A program made the translations under genes and the position numbers. Of a DNA stretch of 17,534 nt, positions 9,206-16,682 are shown one piece after another; the first letter of the stretch is position 1, and every line of letters starts with the position of its first letter. The DNA comes from Wenzhouxiangella sp. (GTDB lineage: Bacteria; Pseudomonadota; Gammaproteobacteria; Xanthomonadales; Wenzhouxiangellaceae). Location of the stretch: NCBI GenBank assembly GCA_018400355.1, contig JAGYMV010000007.1, positions 1 through 17,534 on the forward strand, in the 5' to 3' direction. The notes below the pieces were generated by a model. It was not told the origin of the DNA, ran no database searches, and was given only the letters and a program-made list of their open reading frames with translations.

Positions 9206-10177
9206 ATGGCCAGTCCGTCTAAAGTCATTCAAATGCCCGATGTGGCGACCCACGCCAAAGTCGGTGTCAGTGGGACCCTTGATTGGGTCGGCATGAATGA
9301 AATCGAAATGCCCATCCAAATCAAAGGCAATGGCGGTGATCTCATTCCCGCCCACGCCAAGATCAATGCCTTTGTGGATTTGGCTCAGCCAGAAAAGCGC
9401 GGCATTCACATGTCCCGACTCTATCTTCATCTTGATCAACGCCTATCCAAAGAGCCGGTCACACCGTCGTCTTTGTTTGCGTTGCTTCAAGACTTCCTAG
9501 CCTCGCACGGTGATTTGAGCACCAAGGGTCTGGTGCGGTTAAATTTTGACTACATGGTCCGTCGCGACTCACTGATCAGTGACAACAGTGGCTGGAAAAA
9601 GTATCCATTCAGCATCATCGCGAGCATCAACAAGGGGCAGTGCGAATTTGAGGTCTCTTTCCAAGTGGTCTACTCAAGCACCTGTCCGTGCTCGGCTGCC
9701 TTGTCACGTCAGCTGATTCAGCAGCAATTTGAGAAAGACTTTGAGGCCGGTCAGCCACTGGATCACTCGGCTGTTTTGGAATGGCTCGGCACAGAAGAGG
9801 GCATTTTGGCAACCCCGCACAGCCAACGCTCATCGGCCGATGTTCGCCTGAAACTTGGGTCCAGCGTCGAGTCCTTTGAATTCGATCGCATGATCGATTG
9901 GATTGAGGCTGCGTTGAAAACACCCGTGCAAGCCGCCGTGAAACGCGAAGACGAGCAAGCCTTTGCGCTGCTCAATGGCCAGAACTTGATGTTCGTGGAA
10001 GATTCAGCCCGGCGTCTGCAGACGGCCCTTCTCGCGCAAACAGAGATTGACGACTTCTGGGCGCGTTGCCGGCATTTTGAGAGCCTGCATCCCCATGATG
10101 CGGTTGCGATCGTGACCAAGGGCATCGAGCAGGGCTACAAACCGATTGATGGACACCCCTCTGGCTGGAAACTCTAA
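9206..10177 (+). CDS. folE2: GTP cyclohydrolase IB (FolE2)
   Basis: Converts GTP to 7,8-dihydroneopterin triphosphate, the first step to folate and, in many bacteria, queuosine. The protein has 323 residues, including a Met-rich N-terminal lead-in typical of proteobacterial forms. Recognisable signatures are KGIHMSRLYLHLD-like RGIHMSRLYLHL (about 65-76), YPFSIIASI, the metal-site cysteine motif SSTCPCSAALSRQL (C160, C162) and the C-terminal FESLHPHDAVAIV. It belongs to the non-canonical family that can use metals other than zinc. AGGAAA just upstream of the ATG is a good ribosome-binding site. It starts 20 nt after tRNA-Pro and ends at a terminator. Whether a canonical folE also exists cannot be seen here. 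In many bacteria folE2 is under Zur control; no Zur box was evident. Confidence 0.96.
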   Translation: MASPSKVIQMPDVATHAKVGVSGTLDWVGMNEIEMPIQIKGNGGDLIPAHAKINAFVDLAQPEKRGIHMSRLYLHLDQRLSKEPVTPSSLFALLQDFLASHGDLSTKGLVRLNFDYMVRRDSLISDNSGWKKYPFSIIASINKGQCEFEVSFQVVYSSTCPCSAALSRQLIQQQFEKDFEAGQPLDHSAVLEWLGTEEGILATPHSQRSSADVRLKLGSSVESFEFDRMIDWIEAALKTPVQAAVKREDEQAFALLNGQNLMFVEDSARRLQTALLAQTEIDDFWARCRHFESLHPHDAVAIVTKGIEQGYKPIDGHPSGWKL

Positions 10178-10186
10178 GCCTTAGAT

Positions 10187-10206
10187 CACCCGCCGGCGGG
10201 CTTTTG
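10187..10206 (+). terminator. Intrinsic terminator after folE2
   Basis: The perfect 12-nt palindrome CCCGCCGGCGGG (10189-10200) can form a GC-rich stem and is followed by C and TTTT (10202-10205), 10 nt after the folE2 stop. The opposite strand lacks a T-run, so it appears to act only in the plus direction. Confidence 0.75.
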
Positions 10207-10269
10207 TCATGCCCTCATCAGCAAGCTAGGGCGTTGAGGGAGACTGGGAGGGGAACTGCGAGTCCAGAA

Positions 10270-11190
10270 TCAATCTGGAATCTGCTGGGTCAACTCAACC
10301 TGAATGTGCTCGTTGGCCCAGCCAATCTTGTCTGCATCGGAGGCAGACCAGGCTTGTCCCAGCACCTCGCCGGTCTCGGCCTCTGAAATGACCAAGTGCA
10401 GACTTGGGGAGCCTGTGGCTTCTTGCCGCTCCAAGGTGATGGCAATCCCCAACGGCATATCCGCTGCATCGCGTGTCGCGCGCCTTTGGCCATCGGTCAA
10501 AGCCACCACGCCCTCATCCACACGCCACGCGTCTCCATCTGCCACCGCCGCCCAGCCGGTATAACGCTGCACCCGAACAAACTCGATCAGTTGCGGTTCT
10601 TGACGCGGCTCGCCTGTGGTCATGTCAACGAGTTGATCGGCCACCTGAATGCGCTTTCCATCAAACGACCATTCTTTGACCAAGCCCAGCTCGCCCTCTG
10701 CCTGCGGAAAGCGACACTCGGTGGCCGTTGTGAGCCCCAACACCGCAGGCTGTCCAAGTGCGCCGGTGGTCATTTGCCAGTTGATGGGGCAACGTCGAGC
10801 GCGGGATGCTTGTTCTGTGAGGGGCGCAAATGAGCTTTCTAAGCTCTCGCCTTGATGGTCCATTGTGATCACAAAGCGACGGGGTGTGGCCTCACTGCCA
10901 TCGGCCCACTGTGTCCAGACATAGCGGCGCGTTTGAGTTAAAGCCGGCGCTTGGGGCTCTCTGGTGATCTCTAAGTTGAGTGCCGTCTCATCCAGGCTCC
11001 GATAACTCCCCAACCACTGGTCAAACGTGCTCAATGCCGGGCCAGATGGCGCAGCTGAGGCTGGTGGGTCGGTGGGTGGGTTGGTTGTTGCGCAACCCAC
11101 GAGCCACAATGCACCGCAACTGGCGAGCATCAGGGAAGTGACTCGTTTGCGCGCCACAGCATCCGTCGTGATGGTCGCCAAAGAAGACAT
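10270..11190 (-). CDS. Predicted outer-membrane lipoprotein, possible CpeT/CpcT-like fold
   Basis: A protein of 306 residues from the ATG at 11190. The M23 stop and this start share one base (TGATG), indicating coupled translation; a TTG one codon earlier is an alternative. The N-terminus has a basic region (AVARKR) then a hydrophobic stretch ending in the lipobox LVGC (Cys33). Ala follows the Cys, consistent with outer-membrane sorting. The mature part starts with STFDQWLGSYRSLDE and contains RRCPINWQ, TTATECRF, KEWSFDGKRIQVADQLVDMTTGE and PQLIEFVRVQRYTGW. Two Cys, a 'D-x-TGE' segment and a terminal EF-R segment recall CpeT/CpcT chromophore-lyase-like proteins, which also occur in non-cyanobacteria. 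This is recognition from memory and weak. Position behind two murein hydrolases suggests an envelope role. Function unknown. Confidence 0.85.
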   Translation of the reverse strand: MSSLATITTDAVARKRVTSLMLASCGALWLVGCATTNPPTDPPASAAPSGPALSTFDQWLGSYRSLDETALNLEITREPQAPALTQTRRYVWTQWADGSEATPRRFVITMDHQGESLESSFAPLTEQASRARRCPINWQMTTGALGQPAVLGLTTATECRFPQAEGELGLVKEWSFDGKRIQVADQLVDMTTGEPRQEPQLIEFVRVQRYTGWAAVADGDAWRVDEGVVALTDGQRRATRDAADMPLGIAITLERQEATGSPSLHLVISEAETGEVLGQAWSASDADKIGWANEHIQVELTQQIPD

Positions 11191-12038
11191 CAATCCGTGG
11201 CTTCCACCAGCAACTGCGCATCCACGCGCACATCACGCCAACTCACCCGCCAATCAAGGTGAGGTCCAGTGGAGCGACCTGTGCTTCCCACCGTTGCGAT
11301 GGGTTGCCCTTGATCCACCCATTGTCCTAACACCACATCGATTTGGTCGAGGTGCAAAAAAGCCGACATCAGCCCATGCCCATGATCCACGAACAAAGTG
11401 CCCCCGCTGAAATACATATCCTCATGCACCAGAGCCACCTTGCCGGCAGCTGGTGCGAGCACTGGCGTACCGGTGGGGGCTGCGATATCAACACCCCAAT
11501 GCGGTGCGCGCGGCTCGCCATTGAGAATGCGTTGTGACCCATAAACACCAGTGATGCGTCCTTCCAGCGGCCAGATAAACGGCACATCAAAACCAATGTG
11601 TTCACTGATGGTTTGTCTCGCGGTTCGCGCCAAGTGGGCATCGTTGGCAATCCGTTCCATCACCTCGGGTGGTGGCGTGACTTTGGATGGCTCAAGACCA
11701 TCGATTCGTTGCACCTGAAACTCTCGCGGGGTAGGGGTGATCTCAGTTTCCCAATCCTCCCCATTGGGCAGCGTCACCCTCAGGGCGGTGGCTTTAGTGG
11801 CATCTTTTGCCAAACCAAAAACAAACTGACCTTGCTCACCGATGGGGAGGGCCTCACCATTCCAGCTGACTTGAGAGCCCGGTGGTGCTTGCCCAATCAA
11901 TACGCCACCTTGAACTGAATGGCCCCTGAACTCAACAGGCTCTGCTTGTGCGGAACAAGACAGCACAGCCCACAGCAAAACCAAACCGTATCGTGGCATA
12001 AAGAAATGCAACAAACTCAGATGGAGGAATCTATTCAC
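11190..12038 (-). CDS. Secreted M23 (LytM-type) peptidase-family protein with HxD in place of HxH
   Basis: M23 proteins cleave peptide cross-links in peptidoglycan or, when degenerate, activate amidases. From the GTG at 12038 there are 282 residues. AGG lies 5 nt upstream, and the start overlaps the mltD-like stop by 8 nt. The in-frame ATG at 11999 would give the cleaner signal peptide MPRYGLVLLWAVLSCSAQA, so the true start is uncertain. An immunoglobulin-like N-terminal part (about 33-110) precedes the M23 domain (about 155-278). Zinc-site residues visible are H180 and D184 (HWGVD) and a candidate catalytic H229 (FLHLD). The final motif reads H260-L-D262 instead of H-x-H, so the third usual zinc ligand is Asp. 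It is the middle gene of a three-gene murein operon. Confidence 0.92.
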   Translation of the reverse strand: MNRFLHLSLLHFFMPRYGLVLLWAVLSCSAQAEPVEFRGHSVQGGVLIGQAPPGSQVSWNGEALPIGEQGQFVFGLAKDATKATALRVTLPNGEDWETEITPTPREFQVQRIDGLEPSKVTPPPEVMERIANDAHLARTARQTISEHIGFDVPFIWPLEGRITGVYGSQRILNGEPRAPHWGVDIAAPTGTPVLAPAAGKVALVHEDMYFSGGTLFVDHGHGLMSAFLHLDQIDVVLGQWVDQGQPIATVGSTGRSTGPHLDWRVSWRDVRVDAQLLVEATD

Positions 12039-13677
12039 TGCTGCCTGACCCTTGCGTGAGCGTGAGCGTTTGACCGGGCTTTAAGACACTGCTTTGGTCG
12101 AGATCATTTTGCTCCATTAAAGCATTGAGTGGGATGCGATGGCGGCGCGCAATGGCCCAAAGTGAGTCGCCATTTCGGACCGTATAGCGGGCGGGTGACT
12201 GAGTGGGAGCGGGCGCACCACCCACTCCGGGTTCCATCACAATGGTCAAACGCTGGCCGGGTCGGATGAGGTTTCCAGAGCCGAGTTGATTCCAGCGCTG
12301 AAGGTCACTCATGTTCACCCCGTAACGCCTTGCAATCACCCACAAGCTCTCACCGGGCCGAACCTCATGTTGGAATCGTTTGGCTGGGACCAGGCGAGAT
12401 TGCAACAGAGCCAGTTCTTGGTATCGGTCGGCATATTGCGCCGGCTGATTGGGGCTGATTTGGGTGGGGATCTCCAGTCGCTGCCCGAGCCGAATGACAT
12501 CGCCGGCCAGCGCGTTGTGTTTGATGAGCGCTTCGACAGTGGTGTCATGTCGAACGGCCAGTCCCGATAGGGTATCGCCTGGTTGCACTGCGATGGTTCT
12601 ATATTCAAGCAACTGTGCATTAGAGAGGTTGCCGACCAAAGCTTTGGCCTCGTCGGCCAAACCAATCGGCACCATCAAATGATGGGGACCACTTGGGGAG
12701 GTGATGTGGCGATTGAGTCCTGGGTTCAACGCCATGAGCTCGGTGATTTCAAGCCCCAACAGCGATGAGAAAACAACCACGTCCGTTGGGCCATTCAGCT
12801 CGATGCGCTCAACCAGTGGCGAGGCTGGCCAGGTGGGTAACTCAATATCATAGTCATCAGCGGCCTGAAACAAGCACGCCAGTCCATGGAGCTTGGGAAT
12901 GTAGCCTTTTGTTTCGCGTGGCAACCGGAGAGACCGCCAATCGGTGGGCCGACCCGCTCGCTGGTTTCGGGCAATCGCACGACCCACACGGCCTTGACCA
13001 CCGTTGTACGCTGCCAACGCCAAGTCCCAATCTCCTCCAAAGCGTTGATTGAGTTGGTTTAGGTAATCCAATGCGGCGCGTGTGGCCACATAGACATCTC
13101 GACGACCGTCGTAGTAGTCATTGATCTGGATGCCGTGGCTTTTCGCCGTTGCAGACACAAACTGCCAAGTTCCTGAGGCTCGCCCATGGGAGTAGGCGAA
13201 TGGGTCATAGGCACTCTCGACCACTGGGAGCAGCGCAAGCTCGCCTGGCATATCACGGCGCTCAATTTCTTGCATGATGTCATACAGCCAAGGTCTGGCT
13301 CTGTCCATCACCCGAGCCATATAATCAGGCCGTTCGCCGAACCACTTGGTCCACGCCTGTGCCTCTGGAAAATCGGTGCATTGAGCAAACTCAAAGCGTT
13401 GGATGGCCCGTTGCCACAAATCCGATTGTTCGCGCTGCGGTGCCTCAGTCACTCCCGTGCCTGGCAATCGAGACAAGCGCCGTGTGGCTGCTTCGATGCT
13501 AGAGAAGGGGTCATCCAGATGGGCCCGCAAATAGTAGGGGGGCGGGGGCGTCAGTTCAGGGCCTGGTGCATCATCTCGCAACATGCCACCCATGCCAGCG
13601 CAACCACTGAGCACAACGAGCAACAAGGCAGCCGTTGCGGTTCGAGTCCTAAATGATCTATGTGGGCTGTGGGGCAT
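12031..13677 (-). CDS. mltD: MltD-type membrane-bound lytic murein transglycosylase, three LysM domains
   Basis: Cleaves the MurNAc-GlcNAc bond of peptidoglycan to give 1,6-anhydro-MurNAc. The protein has 548 residues (E. coli MltD about 452). A lipoprotein signal ends in VLSGC (Cys26) with Ala next, predicting outer-membrane anchoring. The SLT domain spans about 115-270, with catalytic Glu154 in LLPVVESAYDPFAYS. It is followed by GRASGTWQFVSATAKSHG, YYDGRRDVYVATRAALDYL and LAAYNGGQGRVGRAI, all close to E. coli MltD. Three LysM modules lie near 359-404, 436-480 and 498-541 (QPGDTLSGLAVRH, RPGESLWVIARRY and RNGDSLWAIARRH). It is first in a minus-strand operon with the M23 and lipoprotein genes and is divergent from rnr. 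Confidence 0.95.
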   Translation of the reverse strand: MPHSPHRSFRTRTATAALLLVVLSGCAGMGGMLRDDAPGPELTPPPPYYLRAHLDDPFSSIEAATRRLSRLPGTGVTEAPQREQSDLWQRAIQRFEFAQCTDFPEAQAWTKWFGERPDYMARVMDRARPWLYDIMQEIERRDMPGELALLPVVESAYDPFAYSHGRASGTWQFVSATAKSHGIQINDYYDGRRDVYVATRAALDYLNQLNQRFGGDWDLALAAYNGGQGRVGRAIARNQRAGRPTDWRSLRLPRETKGYIPKLHGLACLFQAADDYDIELPTWPASPLVERIELNGPTDVVVFSSLLGLEITELMALNPGLNRHITSPSGPHHLMVPIGLADEAKALVGNLSNAQLLEYRTIAVQPGDTLSGLAVRHDTTVEALIKHNALAGDVIRLGQRLEIPTQISPNQPAQYADRYQELALLQSRLVPAKRFQHEVRPGESLWVIARRYGVNMSDLQRWNQLGSGNLIRPGQRLTIVMEPGVGGAPAPTQSPARYTVRNGDSLWAIARRHRIPLNALMEQNDLDQSSVLKPGQTLTLTQGSGSSE

Positions 13678-13727
13678 ATCGTTTGGGTGTTTGCGTCTTG
13701 GGCAGGATGGGCGGGTGTATTACCAGC

Positions 13728-13733
13728 TACAAT
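13728..13733 (+). promoter_or_regulatory. Possible -10 element for rnr
   Basis: TACAAT (five of six consensus bases) lies in the 118-nt gap between the divergent mltD and rnr starts. No good -35 stands at 16-18 nt. It would give a leader of about 55 nt to the GTG at 13796. I could not define the opposing mltD promoter in the same gap. Confidence 0.3.
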
Positions 13734-13795
13734 AGGTGTCTGTGTGGCAGCAATTTCGAAGCCATGCTTTATTGTACTTCAGGATAGCCCTTATT

Positions 13796-15934
13796 GTGAC
13801 AAAAGCCCGAAAGCCCCAAATCAGCCTTGACGCCGTGCGGCAGGCGCTCATCAAAGCAAATCAACCCCTCACCAGACGCCGTCTGTCAGAGCAATTCGGT
13901 TTGAACAAAGCCGAGTCAGATACCGAGCTCAAACCCATTTTGCAATCAATGGTGCAATCGGGCGAGGTGATTCGCAACCGCCGAGCGGCCTATGGCTTGG
14001 CACGCGAAATGAACCTCATCAAAGGGCGTGTGAGCGCCCACGCCGATGGCTTTGGTTTTGTGGTCCCAGAGGAGGGTGATCAGGATCTGTTCTTGTCACC
14101 CAAACAAATGCGCCAAGTCATGGATGGTGATGAGGTGATGGCCTCTATTGCCAATATTGACCGGCGTGGTCGGTACGAAGGCGCCATTGTTGAGGTGGTG
14201 CGCCGCGCGCATGAACAAGTGGTCGGCCGGCTGATGATTGAAAGTGGCGTCGCCAGTGTCGTCCCAGATAACCCCAAACTCACACAAGACATATTAATTC
14301 CCATCGAAGACATTGGCGAGGCCACGCCAGGACAAATCGTTGTTGCTCGCTTGGTTCAAGCGCCCACCATGCAGCGACCACCCGTGGGGCAGATCATCGC
14401 CACACTGGGGCATGCCGATGAACCCGGCATTGCCACTGAGATCGCCATTCATGCCCACGATTTGCCATCTGAGTTCCCCGCTGAAGTCATTGCAGAGGCC
14501 GAGCGCTATGGTGAGGTCATTGATGCTGAGATTGCGGCAGGACGCCGTGATCTGAGGGATGTTCCTTTGGTCACCATTGATGGGGCCGATGCGCGCGATT
14601 TCGATGATGCGGTTTACGCGCAGCCCGAAGACGATGGGGGCTTCCGAGTCCTGGTCTGCATTGCTGATGTGGCCGAGTATGTCACCACGCACTCTGCGCT
14701 GGATGTGGAAGCGGTCAAGCGAGGCACCTCGGTGTACTTTCCGGATCGAGTCATACCCATGTTGCCAGAAGCCTTATCCAATGGCTTGTGCTCTCTTGTG
14801 CCCGACCAAGACCGACTTTGCATCACCTGCGACATGCGCATTGATGCCAGTGGCAAAGTGACCTCCAGTCGATTTTATGAGGCTGTCATGCGATCACACG
14901 CCCGCCTCACCTATGATCAGGTCCGGCGCATGGTGGAGCAAGATGATGCCGCCTTAAATGAGCGCTTTGCTCATGTTCGAAGCCACCTGGATGATCTGAT
15001 GGCGGTCTACAAGATCCTATTTAAACGGCGTCAGCGTCGGGGTGCGCTCGATTTTGATTCGAACCAGGTCTACTTTGAGTTTGCATCCGATGGGCATGTC
15101 AATGGCATTCGGCTTCAGTCTCGGCATGATGCCCACCGGCTGATCGAAGAGCTGATGATTCAGGCCAACGTAGAAGCCGCCCGTTTTGTTCACCGCCAGC
15201 ATCTGCCGATGTTGTTTCGCGTCCATGAACCACCACAAGAGCAAAAACTTGAATCCTTAAGTGCTTTTTTGAAAGCCCAAGGAATCCAGATGCGGTGGAA
15301 AGAAACGCCAGAGCCTTCACAGTTTGCGGGTTTGCAAAGCAAAGTAGCGGGCACACCAGCTGCCCATTTGATTAATGCGGTTCTTTTGAGGTCACTCAGT
15401 CTGGCTGTCTACTCGCCAGAGAACAAAGGCCATTTCGGTTTGGCACTGAGTGAATACGCGCACTTTACCTCACCCATTCGCCGGTACCCTGATTTGCTGT
15501 TGCATCGCGCCATCAAACACGCCTGTCGGGCCAAGCCTGTGGATTCTTTCTCGCCCAATGCCAGTCAAATGGTGGAGATGGGGCGTCGCTGTTCATGGAC
15601 AGAAAGACGGGCCGAGGATGCCAGCCGTGATGTGGACGAACGCTTGAAATGCCAATTCATGCAACGCCACATCGGGGACGAGTTTTCAGGCGTGGTCACC
15701 GGTGTCACAGGGTTTGGGTTGTTCGTGGAGTTATTTGAAATGGGGGTGAGTGGGTTAATACACATTACTTCATTGCCCGAGGACTACTACGACTTTGATC
15801 CAACCTCTCATCGCTTGCGCGGCAAGAGACAGGGCAAAGTATTCCAGCTGGCTGACAAAGTGGTCGTAAAAGTCATCGGCGTCAGTGTTGAAGAAAGAAA
15901 AATCGATTTTGAATGGGTGCCAAATGAAACGTGA
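13796..15934 (+). CDS. rnr: Ribonuclease R
   Basis: A processive 3'-to-5' exoribonuclease that degrades structured RNA. From the GTG at 13796 it has 712 residues. An in-frame GTG at 13736 would add 20 residues of unfamiliar sequence, so I prefer the later start (AGGA at 13781-13784, a rather long 11-nt spacing). Domains in order are an N-terminal winged helix (LTRRRLSEQFGLNKAESD), cold-shock domains (IKGRVSAHADGFGFVVPEEGDQDLFLSP), the RNB catalytic domain and an S1 domain (GDEFSGVVTGVTGFGLFVELFEMGVSGLIHITSL). Catalytic aspartates are D262, D268, D270 and D271 (IDGADARDFDDAV), with the same spacing as E. coli. The protein stops shortly after S1 and lacks the lysine-rich tail of E. coli RNase R (813 residues). 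It overlaps rlmB by 11 nt. Confidence 0.95.
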   Translation: MTKARKPQISLDAVRQALIKANQPLTRRRLSEQFGLNKAESDTELKPILQSMVQSGEVIRNRRAAYGLAREMNLIKGRVSAHADGFGFVVPEEGDQDLFLSPKQMRQVMDGDEVMASIANIDRRGRYEGAIVEVVRRAHEQVVGRLMIESGVASVVPDNPKLTQDILIPIEDIGEATPGQIVVARLVQAPTMQRPPVGQIIATLGHADEPGIATEIAIHAHDLPSEFPAEVIAEAERYGEVIDAEIAAGRRDLRDVPLVTIDGADARDFDDAVYAQPEDDGGFRVLVCIADVAEYVTTHSALDVEAVKRGTSVYFPDRVIPMLPEALSNGLCSLVPDQDRLCITCDMRIDASGKVTSSRFYEAVMRSHARLTYDQVRRMVEQDDAALNERFAHVRSHLDDLMAVYKILFKRRQRRGALDFDSNQVYFEFASDGHVNGIRLQSRHDAHRLIEELMIQANVEAARFVHRQHLPMLFRVHEPPQEQKLESLSAFLKAQGIQMRWKETPEPSQFAGLQSKVAGTPAAHLINAVLLRSLSLAVYSPENKGHFGLALSEYAHFTSPIRRYPDLLLHRAIKHACRAKPVDSFSPNASQMVEMGRRCSWTERRAEDASRDVDERLKCQFMQRHIGDEFSGVVTGVTGFGLFVELFEMGVSGLIHITSLPEDYYDFDPTSHRLRGKRQGKVFQLADKVVVKVIGVSVEERKIDFEWVPNET

Positions 15935-16682
15935 GTTGATGGGTGGAATAAATGCAGTTGAAGCGCTTTTGACACGCTCACCCGAGCGGGTTGTGCGCAT
16001 TTGGATGAAGCCTGGTAACGCGCGTTTGAGTGCACTCTGGGATCAAGCCAAAGCCTTGGGCGTTGGCGTTGAGATGGCCGATGAGCGGGCGCTGTCACGG
16101 CGGTTGGCTGATGTGCCTCACCAAGGCGTGGTCGCTGAATTCCACGCTCAGCCACCAATGGATGAGCATGAGCTGCGGGATTTGGTTGAAAAGCACCCAC
16201 AGCCATTGGTGCTCGTTTTAGATGAAGTCCAGGACCCACACAATCTGGGTGCTTGCATTCGCTCTGCAGCCGCGGCTGGGGCAGTGGCCGTGGTCACCAC
16301 CAAAGATCGGGCCTCTGGGCTCACACCAGCGGCTCGCAAAGCATCGGCGGGGGCTTCTGAGTGGCTGCCTTTGGCGGTTGTCACCAATTTGGCTCGGACA
16401 CTGGATCAGCTTAAAGAAGCGGGGCTTTGGACGGTTGGGCTTGTGATGGAGGATGGCGAGTCTTTGTTTTCCCCAGACGTCTCGAAGTGGCTGGAGGGCG
16501 GTGTTGCGTTGGTGGTTGGCGGTGAGGGTCAAGGCTTGCGCCGACTCACAGCCGAACGCTGTGACCGACTGGTATCCATCCCGATGCCGGGTGAGACCGA
16601 AAGCCTTAATGTCTCAGTGGCGGCGGCGATTGCGCTCTTTAGTGTGGTTCGCGCGCGGTGGACGGCTGGAACGGGCGCCTGA
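15924..16682 (+). CDS. rlmB: 23S rRNA (guanosine-2'-O-)-methyltransferase RlmB
   Basis: A SPOUT-class enzyme that 2'-O-methylates G2251 in the peptidyl-transferase P-loop of 23S rRNA (E. coli numbering). It has 252 residues (E. coli 243). An N-terminal substrate-binding domain (MKRELMGGINAVEALLTRSPERV) precedes the knotted domain with LVLDEVQDPHNLGACIRSAAAAG, VVGGEGQGLRRLT and SIPMPGETESLNVSVAAAIALF, the three SPOUT motifs. The ATG at 15924 overlaps the rnr stop by 11 nt, implying coupled translation, as in the conserved rnr-rlmB pair. Its last 69 nt are antisense to the 3' end of rluB, so no separate terminator fits between them. Confidence 0.96.
   Translation: MKRELMGGINAVEALLTRSPERVVRIWMKPGNARLSALWDQAKALGVGVEMADERALSRRLADVPHQGVVAEFHAQPPMDEHELRDLVEKHPQPLVLVLDEVQDPHNLGACIRSAAAAGAVAVVTTKDRASGLTPAARKASAGASEWLPLAVVTNLARTLDQLKEAGLWTVGLVMEDGESLFSPDVSKWLEGGVALVVGGEGQGLRRLTAERCDRLVSIPMPGETESLNVSVAAAIALFSVVRARWTAGTGA

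Noticed and set aside
10206..10269. A terminator for the minus-strand lipoprotein operon in the gap after folE2.
   Set aside because: Only a 5-bp GCCCT/AGGGC stem with a 12-nt loop and no T-run was seen; the strong hairpin at 10189-10200 lacks T's in the minus direction.
10290..13656. Long plus-strand frames opposite the lipoprotein, M23 and mltD genes (for example 10396-10833, 11027-11410, 13186-13656).
   Set aside because: They are shadows of the minus-strand genes, with no ribosome-binding sites or recognisable domains.
13736..13795. A 20-residue N-terminal extension of RNase R from GTG 13736.
   Set aside because: The extension resembles no known RNase R, and the start lies only a few bases after the possible -10 element.
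15885..15923. A longer RlmB starting at TTG 15885.
   Set aside because: The extra 13 residues lie wholly within rnr and do not match RlmB; the ATG at 15924 gives the family's usual N-terminus.
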